64,000 bases of DNA, from positions 24,788,303-24,852,302 of the forward strand of contig NC_087069.1 of assembly GCF_963678635.1 (NCBI RefSeq), read 5' to 3'. Origin of the DNA: Symsagittifera roscoffensis (taxonomy: Eukaryota; Xenacoelomorpha; Acoela; Convolutidae). Position 1 is the stretch's first letter; each line of letters opens with the position of its first letter. Below, in pieces: positions 10,863 to 23,639 of the stretch. The notes under the pieces were generated by a model that was given only the letters and a program-made list of their open reading frames with translations, had not been told where the DNA came from and searched no databases. Made by a program: the position numbers and the translations under genes.

Positions 10863-10873
10863 TCTCAAAAAAC

Positions 10874-13800
10874 GTTAGACGTAGGATTAGGTTAGACGTA
10901 GAATAGTTATTAGTTGCTTTTTGTCTGTTTAACACCGCAGGTTTTGGCACCCGTTTTTGGAAAGCAACAAACGTTGTGGCTTTTGACTGGATCTTTATTT
11001 ACGATTTGAACGAATCTGACTGTCCGTACTGAAAATTGTAGTTACATATAAACTTGGACATCGAAATTTCATATAAATTTCATATCTGGATCAGTCTTGT
11101 GGCGTGTCTCTTTTTTCCTTGTACATGTCTGAACTAGACATGTATCAGACATGATAACTATGAAAAATTCAGATCTTGAGCCAGATATGATCAGATCTGA
11201 AGTACACCTGGGACAGGCTTGATCATGCCTAAACTTACATGCTTGTACCTTCAGCATACCTTGAGCAGATATGGTCATACTTGATCATACATCATGATCA
11301 TACCTCGACCAGACAGGATCACACCTGATAATACATGATCTTTCCTGAGCCAGATCTGGTTATATCTGACAAAACATGATCATACATAGATTTGAAAAAA
11401 GCTTTTTGAAAACTCTGTAGGCCAAATTTCAATTTAATAACTGATCAATCATAGACGGACAATAATCAAACTCTGAAACAAAACGAAGCAAGAAAATCTA
11501 ACTACTTTTTTGCCCTAAACTTCGTCACTCATCTGCAGATTTTTTTTCGTTAAAACTGAGGGCTACCGTTGTAAAATTTTGACGAATTTTGATGATATAA
11601 ATCATTGTATTGGATTTTTTTCTTTTGCATATTGCTGCGGATCAATGAGATTTCACTGCAATTTGTGTTCAACAAGCTATTACAATGCTTACAATGCTAT
11701 AACTGCAAATCAAAGATATCGTACAGATAACGCAAGTTTTGCTGCGGTTTTCTTTGAAAAAATGCTGCAAATAACTAGTTTTGCATCAGTTTCAAGACTG
11801 AAGTAGCCTATTCGAGCCAGCTGGTAAAGTCATTAGGTTCACAAAACAAAATCACTATAAATTTATATTATGCTTTCAGGGTGTTTTCTGTTGTGAATTT
11901 TTTTAACAGGGTGCCAAACGCTTGCAGATAATTTACAAGAGAAATCGATTTCTGACATTTTGAAATCAGTAAGTCAATTGAGATGCTTTCCAATTGATTT
12001 TCGAAACACCCAAGATGCGCAATGTCGGTACCTAAAGTACGTCAAGTCTGACCAGGTGTAGTCATATCTGACCAAGTGTAGTCATGGCTGACCAAGTATA
12101 GCCTGCAAACGGCAGAAGTGATGACATGTGAAACAGATATACTCAGAGCTGGAAAACAGCTAGTGTCTGACAATTGTGAGAAAACTTCCGTACGAGTGGG
12201 TCTTTTCCTCTCCGAATGAGTTTACTCTGTATTTCTCGGTCCATCATGCGACACTAGAACAGATCGATCAAACTCAATGCTGATTGAGCATTTAGACGTG
12301 CGAGGAATGATTGGAGAAAGTCATTATGAGAGACCGACCTTTTACCAGGCCGACTTTTTACCAGAAAAATTATAACATAGACCTTTTACCAGACTCGATA
12401 AACAAATTTGATTGACAGATAAAATGACGTCGTTTAGTCTGGTTAGAGACAACGTTTTCACGGGGGCTAGGTCTTCTACCAGACTTATTTGTTTAAAATG
12501 TTTATTCAAGTTTCATCAAAAGCAAGTGATATGACTGCGGCGGTTACTTCAAAACTCTTTAACACAATTGCGCAGTAAATTTCCATTTCTGTGCCTTCTT
12601 TTTGAGAAAAAACAGCTGAAGATTCATTTAGTTACGTCTATTACTTGTAGTTTTAGCATAGACCAATCCAAACCTTTTTGCCAACACATAAGACACTTGA
12701 CCAGCAACAAAGATGTTTCCTCTCCAGTGTTCCTAACTTGGTTTACGCAATTTAATTGAGGAGCAAAAATAACTTTATACTATAAATACTAAAATAGTTA
12801 TATTTTAAGTTAATTTGCGCTTCAATGTTTCAATAAAAAAAACTACATCAAAAAAAGGCATTTGAAGCATGCAAATGAAAAACCTTCATTGAAAAATAAA
12901 TGAAGTATCGGCGGAAGACCTAAATAACCCTTGTTCATAAATTTGCAACAGAAAACAGAAAAACAAAATTCAAGTGAAATTTCGTCAAAATTTAGGACCA
13001 AAGCTTCGCAATCCAAAATCAAATAAATGAAATTAGACTGGCGCTGAATAGATAGTTTAACACTGAAAGTAATTAATTTTTCATAAACAGCCCGCTTAAC
13101 ACAAAAACTGCAAAAACAGAGCACTACGAGTATCTTAACTCATTTTTATAAACTGTTATAAGCTATTAATTTCATTTCAAAATCAGTTTTATTGCTACAG
13201 GTTTTTGCAGAAAAACAACCGGGATAAGAATTTAAATGTTTTTCAAGTTTTCAATGGTCAGACGTTTTCGCTTATTGTGAAAGTTTTAAAAACTTAATCC
13301 ATTGACATGACTGCTTGAAACCGAAGTTAGTTGAGTGTTGGGAAAACAAAAAGTACAAAACAAAGTTTAAATTCAGTTCAAGCAGAAACAGAGCAGCATC
13401 CTGCAAATTAGGAATTAAACAAGGATTGTCTTTCGTTGTCCAAATAGCACAGCATGCTCGCACTGATTTAAAAACAAAGATCAAAAAGAAAGAAAAAAAC
13501 TTAGAGCTTCAGGTCATTTTTCTTAAGTTTTCTATACTTTTTTCCTGGAGAATGGGACTAATAAGAAGAATTTTTGCTGAAGTCAGAGTTAATAATAGAT
13601 ACAATAGACAGTACAGGCTGAAAATACATACCGCTCCGTCGAATGGATAAACATTGATGAAGAATTATTTAGTCTTGTTATGAAAAATCATAATTTTTCC
13701 TCTCAAATTATACGCACACAGGTCTTACTCGCCTTAATTGGATGCCAAAAACAAGTGGGCCAATGCTTTCGAAAAAACGATATTTCAAACGCTAGTTTTC

Positions 13801-15134
13801 TGACCGCAAAAACAAATCCATATTGAGCAAAAAAATCAGTTTTTGACACTGATGTTGTTCAGTTAAAAGTAAATTTTTAAATTGGTGTTTTCTTTGACAG
13901 ATATTTACATTGAAAACAGCAAAAATACAAAAAAAAATAACAGGGTGACGAAGTGTGCAAATTGGTAACTATTCAGGCCATGACAGTTAATAACAAATTT
14001 ATTAAAAGTTATTGTTTTTACGTTTTTAAGCTCCACTAGCTCGCTTCAAAAAATCAACGTTTAGATACATTGAGCTGTTGCAGTGTAGAGATTTTCCTGT
14101 AAATTTGTCAAAAAAATTCAAAGAAATCATAAGTTTTTCTTGACCTTGATTGAAGCTTTTGAAAAAAGTTCCGTGCACAATTGATGTTCATGACTAGTTG
14201 GTTGCCAATTTTGCATAGGAAAAACTTCACAAAAAGAAACACAACGGGTCCAAAAGTGCATCCCGACTATGCAAACGGATGACGAAATTTAATATTATAA
14301 AGTCATGCTGAGTCAATTATCAAACCACCCTAAGCGAGCATGAAAAAAATCAAAAGTTCAATTAAAAAACATAGCCTGAAGCCTGAAGAAATATTAGCCC
14401 TCTTCGTTAAACAAAACTCAACAACCGTGACACAACGATAATTGAAAAATTTTCCATCAATTCAAGAATAAGCATTACAGTTCTGACAATAAATTAGATA
14501 AGAACTCTCTGGAAACTCAAAATTTTCTTCCATTGACATTTTTAGTTGATAAAATTGACTGAACTGACTACAATAAACTGTAACAAAAATGACAAAAAAG
14601 TGTTTACTTTTACAGCTTTTTTGATTTCAAGGTTTTTATTAAAGGACATTTAAACAAAAATTGAGACAGCTAGATTTCTTTGACTCCGATGGAAAATCTC
14701 AAAATAAAGTCCATCATCGAAACTAAAAGCAAAAAAAAATTGAAAAAAAGCGAAATAAAACTAATTTTGGCGTCAAAGTTCAACCGGAAGAAATCTGATT
14801 TCACCTTTGAGCTTCAACATGAAAAACATTTGAGCTAAAACAAAGGAGCTAATTGTTCGGACCATTTCAAAATTGTGGAGGAACTTTGTATTTGGTCGTT
14901 TAAAATTTTTTATTTTCCCCAAAAATCCGATACAACAAATAATCATTGGAATGGGTCGACTGATATATCATACACAAGCTTTTTCAGTGGCAATTTCAAC
15001 GACATCAAAAAATTTCTATAAATTTTCTTGAGATACAGCTTGAAAATTTTGCTTTATCGTCTAATTTCGAGCAATTAAAGCTTATAAATGCTTAGTTTAT
15101 GTTTTTTCCAAATGTTTAGTTATGCTTAATTTTC
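10874..15134. repeat. Right arm (~4.26 kb) of the giant inverted repeat
   Basis: Reverse complement of 5279-9558 with scattered mismatches and small indels. It includes mirrored copies of all three short-repeat clusters (about 11080-11400, 12030-12140, 12325-12490). Both arms hold an identical 93-codon Cys/Phe-rich frame (12843-13124 on -, 7238-7519 on +). Its composition is that of random AT-rich DNA, so it is not called as a gene. Confidence 0.9.
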
Positions 15135-15242
15135 AAAAAAAGTAAACACATACACAAAAGAAACTGCGAAAAAAATTAACCACAGGTTGTTTGCTGTAAA
15201 AATAAGAAATATCGCCGATTCAGTAACACAAATAAAAATTAT

Positions 15243-15915
15243 AACAAGTAGCATCTCTGCTAGTTTTCGCATCAATCAATTGAATTGTTTGTTAAAAAAC
15301 AATTAAAAATTGTTGATGTTTGAATAAATAGTCAAGTTATTTGCTTTTGATGTTTTTGGAGAGTCTCGCTCGAAGATGATGAATTTTTCAAAGCAAAACT
15401 CTGGATATCTCATTCCAAAACTGATCCTGCAGGCTTTAAAACTTCGAAAACCTTTTTCGAGAATAAATGAAACTTCTCTCCTTGTGAGGTGTAATTCCGC
15501 CATATATCTATCTAAAGCTTTGATACTCAATACTTACTTAAAAAGTAAAACTTTTTGATAGAGTAAAAATTTCCAAAAATACCTTTACTTAGCAGAATAA
15601 CTCTATTTTTGTTCAAAAAAAAACGTTCAAAAAATTATGGAAAAAGTAAGAGTGAACATCTGTTTCATGAATACGAAATTCAGTTGGATTCTTTTCTTTT
15701 TTCTTGTACAGTAACTCGAGGAAATTCAAAAAATTATCATTAGATTTTTTATAAATTATGATTCAGGTTTTTAAAAAAAATTAATTCCCTTTTAGAAAAG
15801 GCTGGGCTCTGATTGGTTGATCCTGAACAAACAGTGTTACTAAAAGATCCCTGAATTCTGATTGGGTGGTTTTCCCTAAGCAACAGCAAATAAAACTCAT
15901 TTCGTTCTGATTTTT
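15243..15915 (+). repeat. Direct repeat copy 1 (~673 bp), LTR-like
   Basis: From ACAAGTAGCATCTCTGCTAG to CATTTCGTTCTGATTTTTGA this stretch is repeated at 18540-19213 in the same orientation with about 85-90% identity. Near the right end it has two ATTGG (reverse CCAAT) boxes and an AATAAA, features often found in LTRs. However, it does not start TG and end CA, and no primer-binding site is evident. The minus-strand frame 15303-15530 is open in both copies but diverges in sequence. Confidence 0.75.
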
Positions 15916-18539
15916 GAATGGAAGTTTTGAACGCGTTAGTGCTCCAATTTGAATTCAAAATTCTTTGCAAAAACCATTCTTCCAGAAGCACGCTGCTATG
16001 CGCAAGCTCTCCCCAGCTTTTATTCAGATCATTGTGGAAAATCACTATATGTTTCTGTTTCCAAAATTTTTTTCGATAATTACACAGTAACCCAAGATTA
16101 TTGAGTGCCTATTTCTTTATGTTCTTTCGAGAATTGTAAGTTCCATTCGTTTTCAAAAGGAATATCTTCAAGCCAAAATTTCCAGAAATTAGATAAATAT
16201 TTTTGCATATATCAAGAAATCGATGACTTTACAGTTTTTCCAAACAAAAATCCAAGTAATATTAAATCGAGCGGAGAAGTATTCATTCAGCTGAGTCGAG
16301 CATTTCATTGAAACTTACGGTAGAAAAGAATTAAAAGATGCCTAGTAATGCGAAAAAACGATTAATTCTGAAAAATTTTTTAAGAGAGATTGTCTAAGTT
16401 CTCATCAAAAACTTGCTTCCAACTCGTGGTTCAAAGTTTCTGGAGAGAATTCGAAAAGTTATAAACTTCAATCCTAGATCTCGTTTATTGAAGTTTTCTG
16501 ATTGTTGTATTGATTGTCATGGTTCTGTGAACATTGATTATGTAAGCTTTTTGATAAAATAATCAATCATCTTTAAATGTTCTCTGAGTAATTTGCCCTG
16601 ACAAATCTTTAAGAACAAAGTTTTCGTTCCGTAAAAATTAATGCAAAAAAAAGAAAATCAAATTTACAAAATTTTTTGATAAATGTGCAAAAAAATTCTA
16701 TGTGAAACAAAAATTAAATTAATTTTCGAGTTCGTTGTCGCTTTTTTTTTCATCTGCCATACCATATTTGCTTCTCAACAGAGAAATATTTTCCTGCTGA
16801 ATCATTCCTACTTATTTCTTGTACCTTCTATCAGGAGTTGTTTCAATTTTATGCCAATCACACAGTGGCATTCTTAAAAGACTGGAACACTTCTTAGGAT
16901 CTCTGTAGAGGATGTCACATTCAACCATTTCTTCAAAAATAGTCATTTGTAGTTAATATCCAATTGTAAGCAAAAGAAATTTTTTTTATATCCCAGATCT
17001 ACAATTTCATCAAAATGTTTTTCAATTGAATCCTATGTAAACCAGTCTTTTTTTTCTCAAAAGTGACTTAGACATTACTACTTCTTTTCTAAATTCTCTT
17101 GTTCTTTTTCTTTCGAGCTCTCACCAATCTAAAAACCCTACAATAAATTGATCACTAGACTGGGAGATTGTTTTATATCTAGGAATAGTAACTCACCCTT
17201 TCTCTTATGATTGGTTTCAACTTTTGGGATAGATTTCCAATCCTTCTACAATTTTTTTTCCTGATGGTAGCTGGATTGGATTGAAATGAACTTCAGAGGC
17301 TTTTTCAATAAAAATAATTATTTTCTTTTCAGCTGTAGCTTTTTACCAGCTAAATGTAGATTTTGCTTACATTCTCTAGGAACGTTCAAAAAATCTGAAC
17401 TCATTCAAAAGTTAGTCAACAGTTCAGCATTTTGTTAAAAACGAGAATTATTTGTTCTCATCAATTTGGTTGACTTTGTTTGTTTAAAAGAGGCCTCGTA
17501 GAATAAGGTTTTGTTTTGCTTTAAGCTAATTTTGAAAGATTTTCTAAAAAAAAGGAAGAGCTTCCTTGAAAACTACTCCTTAATTACAACCTTGGTTGAT
17601 TGAGTGTATTTATTTAAATTTGAAAACCAAAAAGGAAAAAAGAGCGAAATATACAAAATTGACAAAATATTTCATCAATCTCATCGTTTTGATCTGAAGA
17701 AGTACATTTTGTTCGGGAATTCTGATTGGCTGAATTTTGAATGGTAATTTCTTTTGTTGAGAAGAATTTGACGGTTCTAGAAGTTAATGTTTATTGACTT
17801 ATAAAATTCGAGGAGTTATTCAGCAGATTCTAACATTTAGAAGATTTGAGAAAGTGATGCGTAATGATGTCATTTTTTCTGGTGAGACTATTTTGCAATC
17901 TTCAATCTTCTTTGAAAGTTAATATGTAATGACGTCTTTTTCTCTGGTGGAATTGCCTTTTTTTGTCTAAATAATTCGAAAGACACCTTCTTAGTTCTTT
18001 CGAAAATCATGCCCGACTCTCAGATCAATTTTTAAGTTGATTGTTTCACTAATAATTGACTATTTGTAAAATAAAATCTTGTCAAAGCTAATTTTATTCC
18101 AATTCAATCACTTTTTAACAAATAAACCTATGTATTTTTAACTTGTGTGCAAAAACTGTCCCAATTTTTTTTAAAGATAGGTTTTTCATTTGATTTTATC
18201 TGAAATTTTAATTAAATTTTTCAAAATTTTTACAAAATCTAAAAATCGTTTTTTGCAAAAGTATCTATAGTCTGTAGTCGTGTCCATTCAAATTTTTTGA
18301 GGAAAAAATTATGAGGAATTTAAGGATAAAATTTAAAAGCTTCCTGTAGGGAAAACTTATATAAAAGTCGTGTCCAATCAGAAATATATATCCAGTTTAG
18401 GGAATTTTTACATATTGTCGTTACCACTCGCAAAACAATTTTTATTTTGATCTGGTTGTCATATCCAATTGGACAAAAACTCAAACTAAGAACTCAAAAT
18501 TTCCAAAAAAAAAATATATATATATATATACGTATTAAA
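15916..18539. other. Interior between the two direct repeats, no gene recognised
   Basis: About 2.6 kb of AT-rich DNA. A minus-strand frame at 15749-16045 (98 codons, partly inside the repeat) is the longest and shows no known motif. No gag, pol or transposase signature was found. A short (TA)n run lies at about 18511-18530, next to the second repeat. Confidence 0.4.
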
Positions 18540-19213
18540 ACAAGTGGCATCTCTGCTAGTTTTCTCGTCAATCAATTGAATTTTTTGTATATAATCAATT
18601 AAAAATTGTTGATGTTTGAATAGATAGTCAAGTTCTTTGATTTTGATGTATATTGGAGAGTATCGCTCGAATATGATGAGTTTTTCAAAGCAAAAGTTGA
18701 TGATTTTTTCAATAGATATATTATTCCAAACCTGATTCTGCAGGCTTTCGAACTATGAAAATCTTTTTCCAGATGAAATGAAATGTCTCTCCTTGTCAGG
18801 TGTATTTCAGCCATATATTTAAAGCTTTGATACTCAATACTTACTTCAAAAATAAACTTTTTGATAGAAGAAAAATCTCTAATAAGACCTTTACTTAGCC
18901 AAATAACTCTATTTTGTACAAAAAAACGTTCAAAAATATATGAAAAAGTAAGATCAACATCTGTTTCAAGAATGCGAAAATCAATGGGTTTTTTTTCTTG
19001 TACAGTAACTCGAGGAAATTCAAAAAATTAACAAGAGACAGTTTATAAATTATGATTCAGGTTTTTAAAAAATCACTTAATCTACTTTTAGAAAAGGCTG
19101 GGCTCTGATTGGTTGATCTTGAACAAACAATGTTACTAAAAGAACCCTGGATTCTAATTGGTTGATTTTCCATAAGCAACAGCAAATAAAACTCATTTCG
19201 TTCTGATTTTTTT
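18540..19213 (+). repeat. Direct repeat copy 2 (~674 bp), LTR-like
   Basis: Same-orientation partner of 15243-15915, beginning ACAAGTGGCATCTCTGCTAG and ending CATTTCGTTCTGATTTTTTT. It keeps the ATTGG boxes and AATAAA. Differences include a ~20 bp insertion near 18690-18720. Confidence 0.75.
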
Positions 19214-20640
19214 ACGTTAAAAGCGATCGCTCTATATTTTGTATAACTGCCTGAAAATATTTCATTTTACTCTGAAAAATTTAACTAAGTTTAGATAATA
19301 TTTGGGACATTTGAGTATCTCAATTCACTAGTTTGTGTGTACTTCTGTTTAATTTTGACACTAGCTAAGTCTCTCTCTTTATCAGAAGCATTCATCCAAC
19401 AGGAATGAGAAAGTGAAAAGCGAGGACTGAAATAAAATGTATGTTGTTCAGCAAGATGCGCGTCATCGCAAATTTTATGTTGGTTGAGTTAGTTCTTGTC
19501 TGGGATTTGTATATTGTGCTTACAATCTGCAAGAACTGAATTTTCATATGTAAAACATGCACGTAAAGTAAACCTCAAAAACAACAATGTGTGTATCGCT
19601 TTGAGAAAAAACGTCCAAAACTTTTTTTTCGTTTCAACTACATCGCAGAAAAAATCACGACTTGACAGCGAGAAAAACGAATGATTCTGAATATGATTTG
19701 AAAAAAATCGTAACAAAAGAGGAAAAAAGTGATCAGCTACGAGATGATATGAATGCCTGTCAACACGAGATGATATCTGTCAACACTTCTTGACAGATAC
19801 CGAGATGGAAAATGGACGCCACAGGGTATTCAAGTTTGAACTTTAGAAACCAGATCTTAATCTAATTAATGAAAAACTGGATCAAATTTTGAGAAACTTG
19901 AATGAGCAGCGAAAATCAACATTGCTATTAGATTTGTGTTATGTAAAATAGAAACCGGTAAATTTCGTGTTTTCTACGCGCATGAAATTAGAACACTCTG
20001 TGATAAATCTATGCTGAAACCGTCTATGCTGAAATCTATGCTGAAACTCTGTGATAAATCTATGCTAGAACTCTGTGATAAATCTATGCTGATAAATCTA
20101 TACTAAAACCGACTTGACAACTATACAGAACAAGTTCAATAAGCAAGATATCGTTGAAGTTTGTACACAAGAGAGCCAAAATACGAAAAGGCGGTTCAAG
20201 TTGATCACTGACTTAACACACTTTGCGGCACTGCGTTAAAACATACCCATGGTATGTCCAGATTCTGTGGTTCCGAAACCACTACTAGATAATCAAGTAA
20301 TCAGTTTTTGATTTTACATGTGCACGCAACAACCATACAACGTCAATTTGTCTTTGTTTCGAGCGCTTGTAGTTCATTTGCATAGAATAACTTATCTTTA
20401 AAGATCCACTTCCAAAATCTTTAGAGATTTAAAGAAAAAGTCGGTCAGTGCTCCGTAATAATTTCGTCGAGTTTCGATGGATAATGTGAAAAGTGCCAAA
20501 ATTTCGAGATATAGTAAAGAAAAACATTTTGTTCTACAATGTCGATTGCGAAGATGGAGATTTTGTGAGAGAATTAGTCAGGAGAAGTTTCGGTAAGTAC
20601 GAGAATACAAAAACTTCTACAATACAACAAGTCCATTATT
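19214..20640. other. AT-rich stretch with one minisatellite, no gene recognised
   Basis: No coding signal is seen apart from what may be the very degraded lead-in to the pPolB pseudogene after about 20450. It contains a short inverted pair CTGTCAACACTTCTTGACAG near 19785 and the minisatellite described separately. Confidence 0.4.
19993..20105 (+). repeat. Minisatellite, unit ~27 bp 'CTCTGTGATAAATCTATGCTGAAA'
   Basis: Four to six full or partial units of (A)CTCTGTGATAAATCTATGCTGAAAC are arranged in tandem, with some units shortened to 'TCTATGCTGAAA'. Confidence 0.75.
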
Positions 20641-23499
20641 CACGTCAATAGCATCGACAATTTCTTGAATTCTTTTCGATGCCCAATTTGCGATACATTT
20701 CTCAAAAAGCCTCACCTCTTCAACCGCCATCTTAGTTGTTATAAAAATCAAAAATACTTATCAAATCAAAAAAGCATTGATGTTTACTTTCTACGAGAGT
20801 CGGTATTTGAAAAAAAGGACGGGTTCAATTTTGAGTATACGACAAAAATAAATACAGCTTTCGTACCGAGTGAAGAGTTAAAACGAACAGAAACAATAGT
20901 TTAGATTGGGAAGCATTAAGACATATCAGTGTCAATTTTGTCCAATTTATTTGACGCACCCATATTTTCGTGTGAGAAAGATCCAACTTGAATTGTTGGC
21001 TGAAAAAATTGAAGCGAAGATGCGATCAAAACTACTGGAAATTGAGAATAACATTGAGCCGTGACTGCAAACGATTTTCAGCATCCTTGACGAGCAAGAC
21101 CGCTACAATAAAAGTGAAGCAAGAGAACACAACGACGATTGATGAGGAGGAAACAGACGCGTCCTCTCACCGTCTCAGGTTTAAAAGAATGAATTGATTT
21201 ATTTGATGTAATATCTAGAGAGATGCACCCCTACTCTACCAGTATTTGGATTCAACAGTGGCCGGTATGATATAAACTTTTTCAAATCATACATCATACC
21301 CTACCTTATCATCGATAAGTGAAGCTTCAGTTGTCAAGAAAGCCAACGACCAAGCTTCCTTTGTATTTGGAGACATTCAGCTTCTGGAATTATGAAGTAT
21401 TTGGGTGGAGCTACTATTTAGACTCTTTTCTAAAAGCTTATTTGACCAGTGAGATTGAAGGATATTTTCCATACGAGTGGTTTGATACCCCCAACAAGCT
21501 GGATAAACAACAAATACCGTAATATGATGATTTAATTAACGCTTTTGACAGTTTTCCGAAGTTTTTGGAATCTGGGATAACTGGAGAGGAAGCAATGAAA
21601 AAATTCGGGCTCCAAAGCAAAGCACTTACGGGACTGGACAGTTGTTTGGAATATATCTGGGAGCAGGAAAAATGACAAAATTTCGTGAGTTTCCACAGTG
21701 GTATAATAACAAAGAACCTGTCCTACCCTTGAAGCTATGCAGAATTGAATAAATATGTTAAGACTCACTGCCTAATACCAAATATTGCGAAAGTTTGTCT
21801 AGAAAACTCAAACGACTATGAACTTTACTCAATCTTCTCAAGGGATAACTTGATTTAAAAAATATGGGAAGATATTAGCGGTGATTCCTCAATTGTTTTC
21901 AGAAGGAAAACAGTAGCAATAGGATCGTTTTTTCGAAACTCAAACAACTTGTGTATATCAGTCGCTGGGATTGGTGCGAGTCAGTTATATCATTTTCCAC
22001 AGGTCAGGTTACGCCCACAGATTTGTGTACGAGATGGGACTACAATGAGATACACAAAAATCAAGGCAAGGCAAAATCGAGTTCGAAGAGTTAAGAATGC
22101 GGTCAAGTAATGTTTCAATCAACCAGATGTGAATGCAAAATTGAGAGCTTCTACACTACAGGAGCACTGAAAAAAGGTGATTGCTTTAGTGTTTATGGTT
22201 ATTGCATCACTTGCAAACTGTTTTTGAAGCAAAAAATTGTTGTTTCCATTTTTGCCCAGCTAATGATGATATCAAACGTGGAACCAAGGACAGCGAAATG
22301 GATGAGCTTCGAAAAGATTACATCCGAGAAAAAAGAAATTTGATACAAAAAAGTGACAGTGCAGTTGGTCGGATCAGCGTAAAAAAGCAAAGTTCCCGCA
22401 CCTTTTCAATAAACGTGATGTCACCAGAAAGGTTATTGCGGAATATATGAAGACATTTGCGGAAGAAAACACTTTGTTGAAGCAACTGCAACGAAAGTTG
22501 ATATCGAGATTCAATTTAAGCAAACAGAACACTAATAACACCATTTTTCAATTTTTAAATGGACCTTTGACTACATTGTACAAAAACTCGATTTGTACAA
22601 AACACAACGCGTATACTAGTCAGCTGTTTAGTTCAATCTGTTGTTAATGCTAGGCGAACCGGAAAACCCATTATCTGGTGTGCTAACCGAAACAATGCTA
22701 TTGTCAGTACAAATTTCATATTGCTATCAAAAAATGGACGGACCAAAATATACAATGACGAAATATCATGAAAAGATCTTTAATCAGTCTGTCGCAAAAC
22801 TCAATATCGTAGTTTAAGGCTTGTGTGAAGTGAAGATTGTTAAATCTTCTGTTATAGAGCATAGTGAATCAGTTATAATAGTATTCTTTATACTACAGTA
22901 TGCCAAATTCAGCATTTTGGAGCCATGTTATAGTTTTTTTGATAAAAATTGCGAAATCAACAAAGTTTAAGAACTCGACATGGATACAGATTACCTCTAG
23001 TTGGCTTTAGCAGTAGGAGGTTTATAAGAACAAATCATCCCAGCAAGCGAGCAAAATTAAATGAAAAGCGGTACGAGGGTATTCGAAAGGATTTTAGAGC
23101 AGATGCGAAAAACAACTTTTCCCCCGTACTTGCTGCTCTAATAAAAAAAAACATGACAAGAGAGAACCAAGATTGTTCTATGAGGAGTTAATTGCACCAA
23201 AATGTTGTGTCTCTATAGTAAAATTTATTGCTGTTACAATAGTGAAAGTCAAAATTTTAAGTTTGGAAGTAAAATAATGAACAAACCCGCAATAGAAGAT
23301 TCTGGAGTTGGTAAAGTATCGACAAGTATTGGATGAATCAGTGAAATTAAATTCATATAATAGAGGATTCGCAAGGATTAACGATGCAGTTGCAACGTAT
23401 GAAGAAACTAAAAAAATACTAAGCTATTTTTACCCTAAATGGGAAGTTGAATGTGATGGAAACATAAAAACTCTAATTTTGTTAAAGATTATCTGGTGA
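20641..23499 (+). pseudogene. Decayed protein-primed family B DNA polymerase (Polinton/adintovirus-like pPolB), copy P1
   Basis: Broken frames run in the order expected for the replicative polymerase of Polinton-type elements. There is a C-x2-C...H...C zinc motif at ~20680-20740 (RCPICDTFLKKPHLFNRHLSC has this spacing). An exonuclease-like GFNSGRYDINFFKSYIIPYL is at ~21245-21305. The SFLKAYLTSE...GYFPYEWFD segment is at 21319-21522, and a Cys/His segment around KIESFYTTGALKKGDCFS at 22110-22200. MDELRKDYIREKR is at ~22295, and palm-like VNARRTG...ETMLLS...SYCYQKMD at ~22640-22740. A C-terminal YNRGFARINDAVATYE...ILSYFYPKWEVE is at 23308-23499. At least ten stops or frameshifts interrupt it, so it cannot be made as one protein. 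No Polinton integrase, ATPase, capsid or protease gene was found nearby. Confidence 0.8.
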
Positions 23500-23639
23500 A
23501 ATTATATAGGATGCTGTAAATTAATACATTTTCTCTGTAATTCATCTTTTTTCCAACACTTCTCTTTAAACGCTACGTTAACAATCTACTGTTTTTTTAT
23601 TAAGAGAACGTTTAGAATCTTAAACATTGCTGTATCGGC

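Larger units (their letters stand above)
9559..10873 (+). pseudogene. Spacer of the inverted repeat: decayed retroelement gag-like sequence
   Basis: The ~1.3 kb between the arms carries fragments that read like a Gag polyprotein on +. Near 9616 a frame gives ICLFCGRGH (C-x2-C-x4-H, the last Cys lost). Around 10180-10240 a frame gives a Lys-rich stretch with LQASVDILQMKIKRSPSTF. Near 10410-10455 a frame gives NCKNKAGHSWTHC, a CCHC knuckle with the first Cys lost and one extra residue. Just after it, a frame contains VEIDTS, which resembles a degraded aspartic-protease D-T/S-G site. Stops and frameshifts interrupt all of it. The class is probably an LTR retrotransposon (BEL/Pao or Ty3), but the family cannot be fixed. 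It may have been the original insert around which the arms formed. Confidence 0.45.

Noticed and set aside
15303-15530. Minus-strand frame conserved in both ~670 bp direct repeats (15303-15530 and 18599-18814)
   Set aside because: The two peptides diverge with indels and radical changes as the DNA does, with no sign of selection for protein. The first copy also lacks known motifs.
20221-20260. Short palindrome CATACCCATGGTATG
   Set aside because: Only six paired bases, within expectation for this length of sequence.
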